This document shows positions 50,902-61,300 of a stretch of 64,000 nt of DNA, piece after piece. Within the stretch, counting starts at the first letter, position 1; each line of letters starts with the position of its first letter. The position numbers and the translations under genes are program-made. Source of the DNA: Ustilago trichophora (lineage: Eukaryota; Basidiomycota; Ustilaginomycetes; Ustilaginales; Ustilaginaceae); NCBI GenBank assembly GCA_900323505.1, contig OOIN01000004.1, positions 248,001 through 312,000 on the forward strand, written 5' to 3'. Under the pieces are notes generated by a model, which did not search any database, was not told the DNA's origin, and saw only the letters and a program-made list of their open reading frames with translations.

Positions 50902-51900
50902 ATGGCATTCGACTTTGGCGAATCGAAACCCTCGGATCCCACCGCCGACTTCCTCGCTCGTGAGCGTGAAGCAGCAGGTGTACTCTCCGGTGATGCAGAG
51001 CTTTTTGGTGGTGCCTCTAGCACCTCTGCAGCTCCAGGAGGTGGTGCGGATGACTTTGAACGTTCTGCATCCGCTTTCCCCGCCCTTGACGACGATCTTA
51101 CCGCCGCCCCTTCCAGCACTACCAACAACAATAACAACGCTGGTGGTGGATTTGGATTCGACGATCTTGACGATGACAAGCCGGAACCTACATCGGCAAA
51201 ACCTGCTGCCGATGATGAGGTGGGAAAGTTTGAACAAAACTTCCCCGAGTTGGACGATGGACCTTCTCCCGGTGCAAATGGTCACGGTGCTTTCCACGAT
51301 GATGTTGTAAGTATAGCACAAGAGCTGTAAACTGCGCTCCGACGCTCTTTATGCATACTGACACGTTATACAATCTTGACCCTTACTTTGCTTCTTCATC
51401 AGGACGATCTCATGAGCGCCCCCGCTCCCACCGCATCCACCACCACCCGCACCGCACCTACCACCTCAGCCCCTGTCCAACCCTCCTACTCTTACACCCA
51501 CGATGATTCCACCGAAGACCCGGCTCCCGTCATTGCATGGCGCGAATCTCAAAAGGACGCAATCGCCAAACGCGACGCCGAAGGCGAACGCAAAAAAGCA
51601 GAAGCCATCAGCAAAGCCGAGCAGGACATTGATAACTTTTACTCCGAGTACAACGCCAAAAAGGAGAAGAACATCGCAGCGAACAAGGAAAACGAAGCCA
51701 AATTTCAAGAAGAACGCTCGCGAGAACTCGCAGAGGGAACCACCTGGGACAGAGTCACAAAGATCCTGGAATTAAAGAATAGCCAGAGTAAAACTATCGC
51801 TAGAACCGGACCGGGAAGCTCGGATTTGACCAGGATGAAAGAGGTCTATCTCAAGCTTAGGAGGGAAGGTGAACGTGCGCCTGGTGCTGCTGGATACTAG
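50902..51900 (+). CDS. CLC1: Clathrin light chain (two exons)
   Basis: Join 50902-51306, 51403-51900; 300 aa. The 96-base intron has GTAAGT and TCATCAG and is phase 0. The N-terminal half is acidic and Gly/Asn/Ser-rich, with [15 protein letters not shown] and the motif FPALDD/FPELDD. The C-terminal half holds the heavy-chain-binding helix: [74 protein letters not shown] and [14 protein letters not shown]. This is the fungal clathrin light chain pattern. It coats clathrin triskelia in endocytosis and Golgi traffic, and its EED-like acidic patch regulates assembly. Intron-retained reading would stop at 51330, so splicing is needed for the full product. Confidence 0.93.
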
Positions 51901-52398
51901 ATTTGTGAAGCAAGACGCAGAGGTAAAATACATAGCATTTTATCATCTGGATTGAAAACGCCTTTAACTAAATCTAGGTCCATCTTTTGTAGACTACCTT
52001 TTCTCCCCCACAGAATCGCTTCGTAAAAACAAAAAAACATCAAAGATTCTTCATCCATACTCACTCATCTGTGAGCATCTTTGACATTTAGAAACAGCTG
52101 GTTTCGAATAGGTCATGATACTTCAGATTTCCAACTTCTCATACCTTCGCATGCCAGTAGCTAGATTCTCCAATCATTCTCAGCGTATTTTCCCCACAAT
52201 TGATTCTTCCCAGCCATCTCTTATTGATATAAACATGATCCATAGACGTTGACATTGATACAACAAAGCCGACGATAAACGATGAGGCGGGGGGAAAAAA
52301 TTCTTAAAAGTACAACAATGACAACAGTCACCACCACCTTTTTTCCTTTACGCGGTAGTGGGATGGGCTTTTTTATGGTGCAATATGTGTGAAGGAGC
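51901..52398. other. Convergent spacer CLC1/PP4
   Basis: About 500 bases of two 3' flanks, AT-rich. Nothing else is seen. Confidence 0.45.
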
Positions 52399-53316
52399 CT
52401 ACAAAAAGTACTCTGGCGCCGGACGTTTTGCAGGTACACCATGTGCTTCCTGTGCAGCAGCGTCAAACGTCTCGTACTTTTGATTGAGCGCGTCATCGAG
52501 CTTGAGGATGGATGCAACATTTCCGCACCGGTAGCAGTAGTTGGGTGCAGACCATACCGTGACGATGGTGGCGTCAAACATGAGCTTGTAACCTTCAAGT
52601 ACGAGTTGATGTGCTCTTGCAATGAGGTCGAGATCGTTTGTATGTGCGAATTGTTTGACAATGTCTCCTCCAAAGAGGTATCCTGCGCCTCGGGGCGACA
52701 TGCCCCAGCCGGTGATGTCGTCTGGGTCGGACCAGAGCAAATCGCACATGGCTCCATCGTGTGGTACTTCTTGCTTTCGATCGATACTGCGGATCTGGTC
52801 TAGCGTTGTGATGCTCGGTGAAAGACCACCGTGAACGCAAAACACTCTCCCATCGACTACCGCTCCCAGAGCCAAGTAGTCAAACACCTCGCAACAGTAT
52901 CTCCATACATTGACGCTGCCATACTTTCTCAGGCACTCGTCGTAAAATCCATATACCTGCGTGATCTGCCTCGATTCGTGATTGCCGCGTATCAAAGTGA
53001 TTCGATCTGGATAGCGCACCTTCAACGCCAGCAGTAGGAGGAAAGTCTCGACCGAGTAGAAGCCACGATCGACAAAGTCACCCATGAAAAGGTAGTTGGT
53101 CTCGGGACACATGCCGCCATGCTTGAACAATTCCATGAGGTCAAAGAATTGACCGTGAATGTCACCGCATATCGTTACCGGTGCATCGACGTGTTGGACA
53201 TTGCCTTCTTCGATGAGGATCTCGCGTGCCTTGAGACAGAGCTCTTTGACTTGTGTTTCGGAGAGAGGCTGGCACTTTTTGAGCTGCTCAATCTGCAGGT
53301 CGAGATCGCTACCCAT
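52399..53316 (-). CDS. PPH3: Serine/threonine protein phosphatase PP4 catalytic subunit
   Basis: Intronless, 305 aa, the usual length. It reads [24 protein letters not shown], then the PPP signatures GDIHGQF, GDFVDRG and [24 protein letters not shown], followed by [35 protein letters not shown] and [18 protein letters not shown]. The C-terminus is YFL, where the terminal Leu can be carboxymethylated. PP4 is preferred over PP2A because of RCELI-like and [21 protein letters not shown] text and the [21 protein letters not shown] block. With PP4R2/PP4R3 (Psy4/Psy2) it reverses DNA-damage-checkpoint phosphorylation such as gamma-H2A and acts in meiosis and nutrient signalling. It is divergent from D2HGDH. 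Confidence 0.92.
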   Translation of the reverse strand: MGSDLDLQIEQLKKCQPLSETQVKELCLKAREILIEEGNVQHVDAPVTICGDIHGQFFDLMELFKHGGMCPETNYLFMGDFVDRGFYSVETFLLLLALKVRYPDRITLIRGNHESRQITQVYGFYDECLRKYGSVNVWRYCCEVFDYLALGAVVDGRVFCVHGGLSPSITTLDQIRSIDRKQEVPHDGAMCDLLWSDPDDITGWGMSPRGAGYLFGGDIVKQFAHTNDLDLIARAHQLVLEGYKLMFDATIVTVWSAPNYCYRCGNVASILKLDDALNQKYETFDAAAQEAHGVPAKRPAPEYFL

Positions 53317-55210
53317 GTTGGGCGAGGATGATAGAAGGACGGCAGAGGCTGAGGTGCCGCCTCGCTGTCCTGTAAGAGGTTAGCCGGCGGGCGCAGCGAC
53401 TAGACGATGGTAGTGAGGCCTGACCGCTAGCTGCCTGCGTTGCCAAGGCGATAGATGGATAGAAACGGAGCGAGAGTATCCCTTGCAAGAAAGGTGTGCA
53501 GATGCGGATGCGGATGTCGGATGAGCACGCTCGAGTGGCTAACCTGCGGACGCGGACCTAAGCTCGGCTGCTGTCACGTGGAGCGATTCTGCAGTGTCGA
53601 AGCGATGCAGAGCTGTGAGAGCAAGCTTGGAGAGGATACGATGGTTGGTACGATGATAGATGAAAGTCTATCTATGCTTTTGACAACGGCGTGGGGACGT
53701 GACTAGATGCTGGGCTGGTACGTGTGATCCAAAAGCGATGCGATGCGAGTAGTCGGGTGCGAGGTCGCGAGCCTGATGTTTCCTACAATGCAGATGAGCC
53801 GATGCTTAGGACAATGACGTTGTGACTGTACAATGGAGGTATGAGGTAGAGAGACTGGGAGCTTCAATCAAGCTTGTCTTGCCTGGGAGATTGAGATGCT
53901 TGATGGTGAACGGAACGAGAGATGCGAGATGGTCGTTTGACCTGTCGAATGCGAAATCGGTGGAGTTGAACTGCGTCGGGAGCTGCACGTCGAGTACAGT
54001 ACTGTACAGTACAGTCGTTAGGAGACGCGACTTCTCTCTCCTGTCTGAGTGGCTAAACAGAAATAAAAAAAAAGTCGAATTCTGAGAATTTTTATCGAAT
54101 TCTTGACTCCACACTTCCACGCAACTCTCTGGTCTCCAGCCTCGAATTCTGGAAATCGTTTCGTCAAAACAAAAGGTTCGGGTGAAAAACTCACCGCCAA
54201 TCTCGAAACAGGACCCTGACTTCTAAAGCTGCTCGCTGATGATGATGCTGGAGACGCGCGAAGATTGCACAACGTCATGGGGTGCAAGTATGGCTTGTCG
54301 CTCAGCAGGAAGAGTTGGTCTCAAGCAAACCAACGAAGAAGCAGCGCTACTGAGGTTGATGCTTGCTTGCTAGGATGGATTGCTGAAGACTGTCGATGGT
54401 CTGTGGTCAGGAACACTTGTTTTCACTGCACACTCTACCTAACCATCTTGACCGTCGAACGTGCTGCACAATGATTGCAGGCGCGGAACATTCCTGTTGA
54501 TCCGACCTGGCCAGCAGCTGATCCGAAGAGATAGCAAGCACACTTTCACCCCCGGTGAGAATCATCTTGAATAGCATCAGTATTGAGGATCCCACGCTTC
54601 GGCAATTCTTGTCGGCGACTCCGGCTAGCAAGCTGCTCTGGGTTCAAGCACGGCAGACACATCAGCCCAGCGTCGACCTGCTGTCTTCTTCGCCCTATGT
54701 CTTAGCCTGACGGAAGACTTCCGATGTCTAGAGTGTGTCGCTCTTTGCTCGAGAAAGCATGCGGAGACACCCGATGGCCTCTCCGTAACAGCGAAAGTTG
54801 GACCCTGAACGGCGTCCCACGCACCAAGAGCAAGAACTCGGCACTTCTCCGCTTTCACTTCTTTTTTTTTTTTTTTTGTAAAGCTCTCTCTCTCTCGTCG
54901 CTCGGGGAATTGAACGCTGAAATTCAATTACTTGGGCTTTTCTTTTCGGGATGACTCCGAGTCAAAAAGATCAACTAACTCTCTCTCTCTCTCTCTCTTT
55001 CTCTCTGTCTCGAGGGCGCGTGGAAAATCTTGATAATCAGCGCGGCTGATTGCTGCTCCTCATGCACGGTGGCCAGAAAGTCTATATTGGAGACAGGTGC
55101 GAAGGTCTCTCCCTCACACGCACTCTTCTTGTTTCTCACTCTCTACACCTTCCCTCCAAACTTTACACTATCTACCTTTGCAGATTATCAACATCTGCTC
55201 AACCACAATC
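53317..55210. other. Divergent region PP4/D2HGDH
   Basis: 1.9 kb without a supported gene. Contents: the palindromic cluster GTACAGTACTGTACAGTACAG at 53994-54014, a T run at 54862-54878, and a CT run at 54980-54998, about 210 bases upstream of the D2HGDH ATG. Confidence 0.55.
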
Positions 55211-56917
55211 ATGATGAGCGCCACACCAAAAGCACGCGCCACAGGCCGAACCCTCGCCAAGCTACTTCGACCCATCGCTTCACCTTCGCAGTCGGCTCTC
55301 CCACGAGCCATCGGCACCTCCGCTTCTGGTGCCGCAGCAGCATACTCGACTCGCGCTTCTTCCCACGCTCTCCCTTCGCTAGCATACCGACGAGCCCAGC
55401 CGATTTCACCACATCGAGGCCTGGCCACCGTCGCCCGCTCCGATGCCTTTGCCAACATCACCTCTGCCGACGTCGAGGCATTTGCAAAGATCCTCCCCTC
55501 GCCCTCTCAGATCCTCACCACCATCAAACCCGAGTCCGGTTCCGCCGCCTCTTACCAGGTCGTCGATCCAAGCGAGCTCGACACTTTCAACAACGACTGG
55601 ATGAACAAGTACCATGGCAAGTCGCAGCTCGTCCTCAAACCCAAGACCACCAAGGAAGTCTCCGAGATCATGAAGTACTGCCATGGCAAGAACATTGCTG
55701 TCGTGCCACAGGGTGGTAACACTGGTCTCGTCGGAGGTGGTGTGCCCGTCTTTGATGAAGTTGTGATTCAGCTCGGCGGTCTCAACCAGATCCGCTCGTT
55801 CGACGACGTTGCCGGCACGCTTGTCTGCGACGCAGGATGCATTCTAGAGAGTCTCGACAACCACATTGCCGAAAAGGGCTACATGATGCCTCTCGATCTC
55901 GGTGCCAAGGGCTCTTGCCATATTGGCGGAAACGTCGCTACCAACGCCGGCGGTCTTCGATTCCTTCGCTACGGTAGCTTGCACGGCAACGTCCTCGGTC
56001 TCGAGGTCGTCCTTCCCGACGGCACCATCATGGACAACCTCTCCACCCTTCGCAAGGACAACACCGGTTTCGACCTCAAGCAACTCTTCATTGGCTCCGA
56101 GGGCACCATCGGTCTCATCACTGGTGTTTCCATCACAACCCCTCGCCGACCCTCGGCAGTCAACGTCGCCGTCTTTGCCCTCGACTCGTACGAAGCCGTC
56201 CAGACCGTCTTTGGCCAAGTCAAGAAGCACTGCGGTGAAATCCTCTCTGCCTTTGAATTCTTTGACCAGACCTCTTTCGACGTTGTCCAGAAGCACGCCA
56301 CCTCGCACGTTCGCGATCCCTTCGAAGCCCGTCACCCCTTCTACGTCCTCATCGAGACCAGCGGCTCCAACAAGGACCATGATGATGAGAAGCTCCAAGT
56401 CCTCCTCGAGCACCTCATGGAAGAAGGTATGATCCAAGACGGCGTCCTCGCTCAGGACGAGACCCAACTCCAGGGACTCTGGGCCTTGCGCGAGTCCATC
56501 CCGGAAGCAGCAGGAAAGATGGGTAAGGTGTTCAAGTACGATCTCTCCATGCCCATCAACAAGATGTACGAGCTCGTTCTCGACATGCGCAAGAGGTTCG
56601 ACGAACACGGTGTGCACGGAGAGGACAAGGACGTAGGCGCAGTCTGTGGATATGGCCACATCGGTGATGGAAATTTGCACATCAACATTGTGGCAAAGAG
56701 CTACGATGAAAAGATCGAAAACATCATCGAACCATACATCTACGAGTGGACTTCGGAGGTCAAGGGCAGTGTCAGTGCAGAGCATGGTCTCGGTCTGATG
56801 AAGGCGACAAAGATTGGTTACTCTAAGACGCCAGAGAGCATCGAATACATGAAGAAGATCAAGGATCTTTTTGACCCCAAGGGCATCTTGAATCCTTACA
56901 AGTATATCCAGGTGTAG
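55211..56917 (+). CDS. FAD-linked D-2-hydroxyglutarate/D-lactate dehydrogenase, mitochondrial
   Basis: 568 aa from tandem ATGs at 55211; the open frame to 55097 is leader. The first about 75 residues are Arg/Ser/Ala-rich (presequence). The FAD-binding PCMH fold follows: VLKPKTTKEVSEIMKYCHGKNIAVVPQGGNTGLVGGGVPVFDEVVI, then GYMMPLDLGAKGSCHIGGNVATNAGG and FIGSEGTIGLITGVSI. The C-terminal FAD-oxidase part has CGYGHIGDGNLHINI (metal/substrate His), SVSAEHGLGLMK and LFDPKGILNPYKY. The sequence is closest to D2HGDH and yeast Dld2/Dld3, which oxidise D-2-hydroxyglutarate to 2-oxoglutarate. D-lactate dehydrogenase (Dld1) is the main alternative; the IGGN-T-AGG and HGLG texts favour D2HGDH. It is tandem with MIX23. 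Confidence 0.9.
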   Translation: MMSATPKARATGRTLAKLLRPIASPSQSALPRAIGTSASGAAAAYSTRASSHALPSLAYRRAQPISPHRGLATVARSDAFANITSADVEAFAKILPSPSQILTTIKPESGSAASYQVVDPSELDTFNNDWMNKYHGKSQLVLKPKTTKEVSEIMKYCHGKNIAVVPQGGNTGLVGGGVPVFDEVVIQLGGLNQIRSFDDVAGTLVCDAGCILESLDNHIAEKGYMMPLDLGAKGSCHIGGNVATNAGGLRFLRYGSLHGNVLGLEVVLPDGTIMDNLSTLRKDNTGFDLKQLFIGSEGTIGLITGVSITTPRRPSAVNVAVFALDSYEAVQTVFGQVKKHCGEILSAFEFFDQTSFDVVQKHATSHVRDPFEARHPFYVLIETSGSNKDHDDEKLQVLLEHLMEEGMIQDGVLAQDETQLQGLWALRESIPEAAGKMGKVFKYDLSMPINKMYELVLDMRKRFDEHGVHGEDKDVGAVCGYGHIGDGNLHINIVAKSYDEKIENIIEPYIYEWTSEVKGSVSAEHGLGLMKATKIGYSKTPESIEYMKKIKDLFDPKGILNPYKYIQV

Positions 56918-57355
56918 ATAGCATTGTCATCATACACAATAGAAAAGACATGGCTTTCATTTGCTTCTAGCGCTCTCATTCACGATCTACAGCAGCGGCT
57001 GGAGTGTGATCAAAGCTTGAAGTGAAAAGCTCGAGCTGAAAGAAAGAGAGAAAGAGAGAAGAGAGGTTCATCCTGATGGCGCGAGATAAAGCTCGGAAAT
57101 CGGGTGTGAGAAATGGTGTGCATTTCTCCACCTTTGTTGCGCAGCGCTTGATTTTCGACTGAGCACCTACAGAAAGGAAGATTACCACATGCGCGAGCGT
57201 GCACCCTCTACTTGGCTTTCTTCCGCTTCGATCCGAAGTTGCTATTTCTTTACCTCCTTTTTCAAGGACATCCTTCTCCCTTCGCATCTCAACATCATCG
57301 CGGACCCCACGCTCCACCAGCGCATTTCTAGCCGAATCAACTCTACGTTGTCAAG
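56918..57355. other. Spacer D2HGDH/MIX23
   Basis: 438 bases, tandem genes. A GAAAGAGAGAAAGAGAGAAG tract lies at 57041-57064. Presumed terminator and promoter. No gene is supported. Confidence 0.4.
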
Positions 57356-58210
57356 ATGTCGACCTGGGTCTCACCCTCACTCTCGAGGTTCAGCAAGACC
57401 AACACCTCGGAACCATCCTCTTCAACCTCTTCCTCTGCTGAACAACCGTCCCAATTCGCTCCGCAATACGAGCCTGTTACTCTCGGATCTAAATCGGTTC
57501 TTCAACCCTTGACTCCACCATCCGTTACGAATCTTACGCCATCTATCTGTCTTGCCATGAGAGAATTCTCGCATCTTTTGCGTCAGTATCGTCAGTTGGA
57601 CGACGGAATTACTACTCGATTGAATCGAAGTTTCGCTCGATCTCGTGCATTGGGACAATCTTCCAGTCCTTCTCTATTGTCGAATTCAGGAATGAATTCT
57701 GCCAGTAGTGCAGATTTGGGTGTTAGCACGTATGCCACTCCAGCTCCTGGAGCTTGTGCTGCATTCTGGAGGGAATTGGTAGATGTTTGGATGGGTAGAG
57801 AGGACGTGGTCAAATTTTGTATCCACGTCGCAGATCCACAAAACCAACCCTATCCCATCCCTAACTCTTCACTTTCTTCCACTTCTCAGAATGATAAAGA
57901 TTCAAAAGATAGACTTTTAGACGCAGACTACCATCCCCCCACTTCATCATCATCAGCAGAAATCCATCAGAATCAAAAACAACGTTGGAGTAGAGCCGAA
58001 AATAGCGCAGAAACTCTAGCCCGTCAATTGCACAACGAATTAAAAGTCGAAAGTATCATTCGAGCAAGAAGTCTAGATGTCTTTAAATCAAGATGTCGAT
58101 TCTTCACCCCTAATCCACCAGAGGGCTCAGAGGGAGACAGAGAAAGAGCAATGTGGTTGGGCATCCCTACGCCTGTAGAGAGAGCCGCTGCACAGGGCGT
58201 ACTTCCCTAA
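57356..58210 (+). CDS. MIX23: MIX23 (CCDC58/Cid2 family) mitochondrial IMS protein
   Basis: Intronless, 284 aa. The Cid2/MIX23 family pattern is visible: CLAMREFSHLLRQYRQLDDGITTRLNR (C65), then CAAFWRELVDVWMGREDVVKFCI (C134, C155), then a C-terminal helix ETLARQLHNELKVESIIRARSLDVFKSRCRFFTP. This is the order and spacing found in human CCDC58/MIX23 (C..F..LL..IDD...LN; C..L..L...R..VI..CI; RW..VF..RCR.). The fungal protein is longer because of Ser-rich inserts. The family is a mitochondrial intermembrane-space protein with a twin-Cys import motif that assists MIA40-dependent import. It ends 164 bases from the VPS41 stop (convergent). Confidence 0.82.
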   Translation: MSTWVSPSLSRFSKTNTSEPSSSTSSSAEQPSQFAPQYEPVTLGSKSVLQPLTPPSVTNLTPSICLAMREFSHLLRQYRQLDDGITTRLNRSFARSRALGQSSSPSLLSNSGMNSASSADLGVSTYATPAPGACAAFWRELVDVWMGREDVVKFCIHVADPQNQPYPIPNSSLSSTSQNDKDSKDRLLDADYHPPTSSSSAEIHQNQKQRWSRAENSAETLARQLHNELKVESIIRARSLDVFKSRCRFFTPNPPEGSEGDRERAMWLGIPTPVERAAAQGVLP

Positions 58211-58374
58211 GTTTTAGATATTCTCTCTTTTGTAATGTACAATACCATCGATGAAAGGAATTTTGACACCACCCATCACATCACACAACCATCAGCAGTA
58301 TAAAGAGACAAGAAAGTGATGCATTGCAATGCTGATGAACCGAATAAATTAGAAGAGTAGAAATTGGTGGTGAA

Positions 58375-61300
58375 TCAGGCAGAGACACCACCACCACCAC
58401 CACCACCAGCTTGCATGGACAGCCCATCTTTACGACAAGTAGGACACCCTCTTTTCCCAACCAACGTCGACCGCAATCGAGCTTCGTACTTGAGTCTCGA
58501 CTGAAACTGCGCCACCCCTTCTTGGGCACGTTGCAGTGGTCCGTATGTCGACATTTCGACCAGCGGTGCTGCTGTCGTTCTCGACACCCTACCACCGCCA
58601 CCACCACCACCGCCACCGTTTGTTTTCTGTCCATTCGAGTCGTCGGAAGGGGTGGAAGAGTGGCGATGCTCGATCCGACTCCAGCGTTGTCTGATGCTCG
58701 GCGTTCCAGCGAAAGCTTGAGTAGTCGTGCATTTGACTTCTCCCGAAACCAACCCCGCAGTGGGTTTGACCATGGGAACGTTGGCCGGCGGCAACAGACA
58801 TGTCAAGTGATGCACATGTCCACAGAGATATACCACAACTTTGCTCTGTCTCGCCTTGCTGTACGTATCCTCCCCTCCACCGCCACCACCACCTCCTGCT
58901 CGTCCTGCACCGGTCGATTTTGCCGCAAAGAGTGCGAGATCGCAACTTGAGCAAACAGATTCGTCATCGACGTAGCTGGCGTACAGTTGCGACCTCTGCA
59001 ATTCATCACTGAGAACCTTTGTGTCATGGCTCAGAATAGCCTCGCATCCTTCGAGCAGGCTGATTTGCAGTGTGAAATCGGACAAGATCTTGATGAGCGC
59101 CGCTTTGAGTCCCGGGATTTCGAGACCGTTCTTGATCCTCCGAATGAGTCGGATCGGGTCGATTTCCGCACCGACGTTCTCCAACAATCCGCGGATGAAA
59201 GCTGGTCGTGATTCGGAGTAGCCCAACAGATCTCCCCACAGATCATCGTCGTTCTGCTCTTTAGCAAAGTCGATGGCCCTTTCGACATCCCCCAACCGTT
59301 CGATGATGAGGGAGAGTGCTCGCTTGTTGTCTCCGACACGGCCGAGGAGGAAGACCATCTCGGGTACATAGTCGTGTTCCTCACAGATGGCATAGGCCTT
59401 TTCGAAGCTGTAGAACGACGACATGGCACGTAGATAGGGCATGAGTCGAGTGGGTTCGTACTCGGCGTATAGCTTCACTTGCAGATCGCAAAAGGGGGTC
59501 ACTTGCTGCGTGTCCTGGTCGAACAAGGCGTCCAGATACATGTAGAGGTATCGTGGATGCGATTCAAGCTGCGAGATGACTCTACCGATCGGAATCGAGT
59601 ATGTGTGGTCTACGAGAAGCTCGATTGCCGCACCATGTTTGGAAGTTTCTTTGGTCCGCCGTGTCTTGAGGTCTTCTTCGAACTCGATCAGCAGCAATGC
59701 CTGATCTTGCACTGCGGTGAAGAGGTTGTTCTCCCTGATCAGGTCGAACACGTTGGAGCGCCGCAACCGCAGATAGTACTGTAACGCCTTCCCTGGCTGC
59801 CTGTTCCGAATATAGATCTCAGCCAGACACTCCATCAACAGTCTCTTCTCCTCCCCCTTCTTACCCTCGCCAGACTTCAACCGATCCTCGATCGCAAGCA
59901 CCACCGCCGGAGTCGAGTAGATCTCGGGCGGCCATTCCTGGATGGTCTCCAACAACTTGTCCAAATCGTGTTGCAGAAAGTGTGCCAGGATCATGTCGTA
60001 GATCATCTCGCTGAGCGTCGGATCTGAGGTGGGGATGAAAGGGATCGCAAGCCCGAGTTTACCCTTTTCGACAAAGAGGAAGATCCAATCTTCCCATGCG
60101 GACACATTGCGGCCGAGGATTTTGCTCGCCACTCTGGCGGCTTCCGAGTATCGATCCTCTTCGACAAGCCAGTTGAGATACTTTTTGCCGATTTCTTCCG
60201 CATCGAATCCGTTTGCAAGTGCTGCTGTGCGTCCCATGGCTTCGATTTTGACCAGTGCCTCTTGGAACCGTTGACGCTCCAGGAGCCATTCGACGTGGTC
60301 CTTTTCATCTCGTGGTTTCGATACAACAATGTCGCGAGGACTGACGACGTAGAATTGAGAAGCCTCGGTGGATTCAGCCCGCACTTTGCGGCCGGCGAGC
60401 AGAGCGGCCGAATAGGCATGCGCTTCGATGGATGGTACCAGCAGGTAGTCATTGCACTGAAAGCGTGAATAGTCGTTGAGACTGAGAACATCCGAGCTGA
60501 GTTCTTCACCGGCCCGGCTGATGATTCTCAACTCTGGTCGCAATGCTTCGCGGCGTTGAAATGCTCGATGCACCGACCCATCCTCTTGCTCGTCATCATC
60601 GTCATCGTCTGACTCTTCGGGATCTTCCGTGACATACGCAAGCACAAGATAGTCCAGCCCGTAAGGCGCGATGCCCGAGATCATGCAATCCAGCTGGAAG
60701 ATGGCCGTGATCTCGATAAAAAATTGCGGATGAGCTGCACCGGCGCCGGGAACGCCGACCTTACTGAGGGCCGAGGTGGCGTGGGTGGTCGAATTCGAAG
60801 CAATGCTGGCACCGGATGAGGCGGTAGGACCTCCGCTTTGTTTCTCCTTGATCTTGGCTACCTTGATGTGATCCGCCCATGCAATGAGAAGGGTGCGGTC
60901 GTCCTGCCAATACAGCGTGCAGCGGTGCAAGTCTCCGCGTACATCCTTGCTTGGTGCACTGATGAAGCTGATCCTCTGTTTTGCATCATTGTCGTACACC
61001 CTGACGCCTTTGTCGCTCGCCCAAGCGATCATGTTGCCTTTCCACCTCGTGGTCCAGATAGGTCCCTCGCCCGAGTGAAGCACCGACTCTTTATGTCCAA
61101 ACCAGCTCTTCTCTCGGTGCGTCAGAGATCCTGCCATACCTCCGCAAACGAATGCTCGAGAAGACTTGCGCCCAAAGTTTGGCTCGAGAGAGATGCATCT
61201 CATCGGGCGCTTAAAATCAAAGACGTACTGCTCGGCGGTAGCAAGGGCAGAAATGGATACGAGACCATCCATCGAGGCAGCGGCGACAAAGTCGGAGGTG

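Noticed and set aside
55844..56785. A 313-codon frame antisense to D2HGDH
   Set aside because: Shadow; composition typical of antisense reading of C-ending codons.
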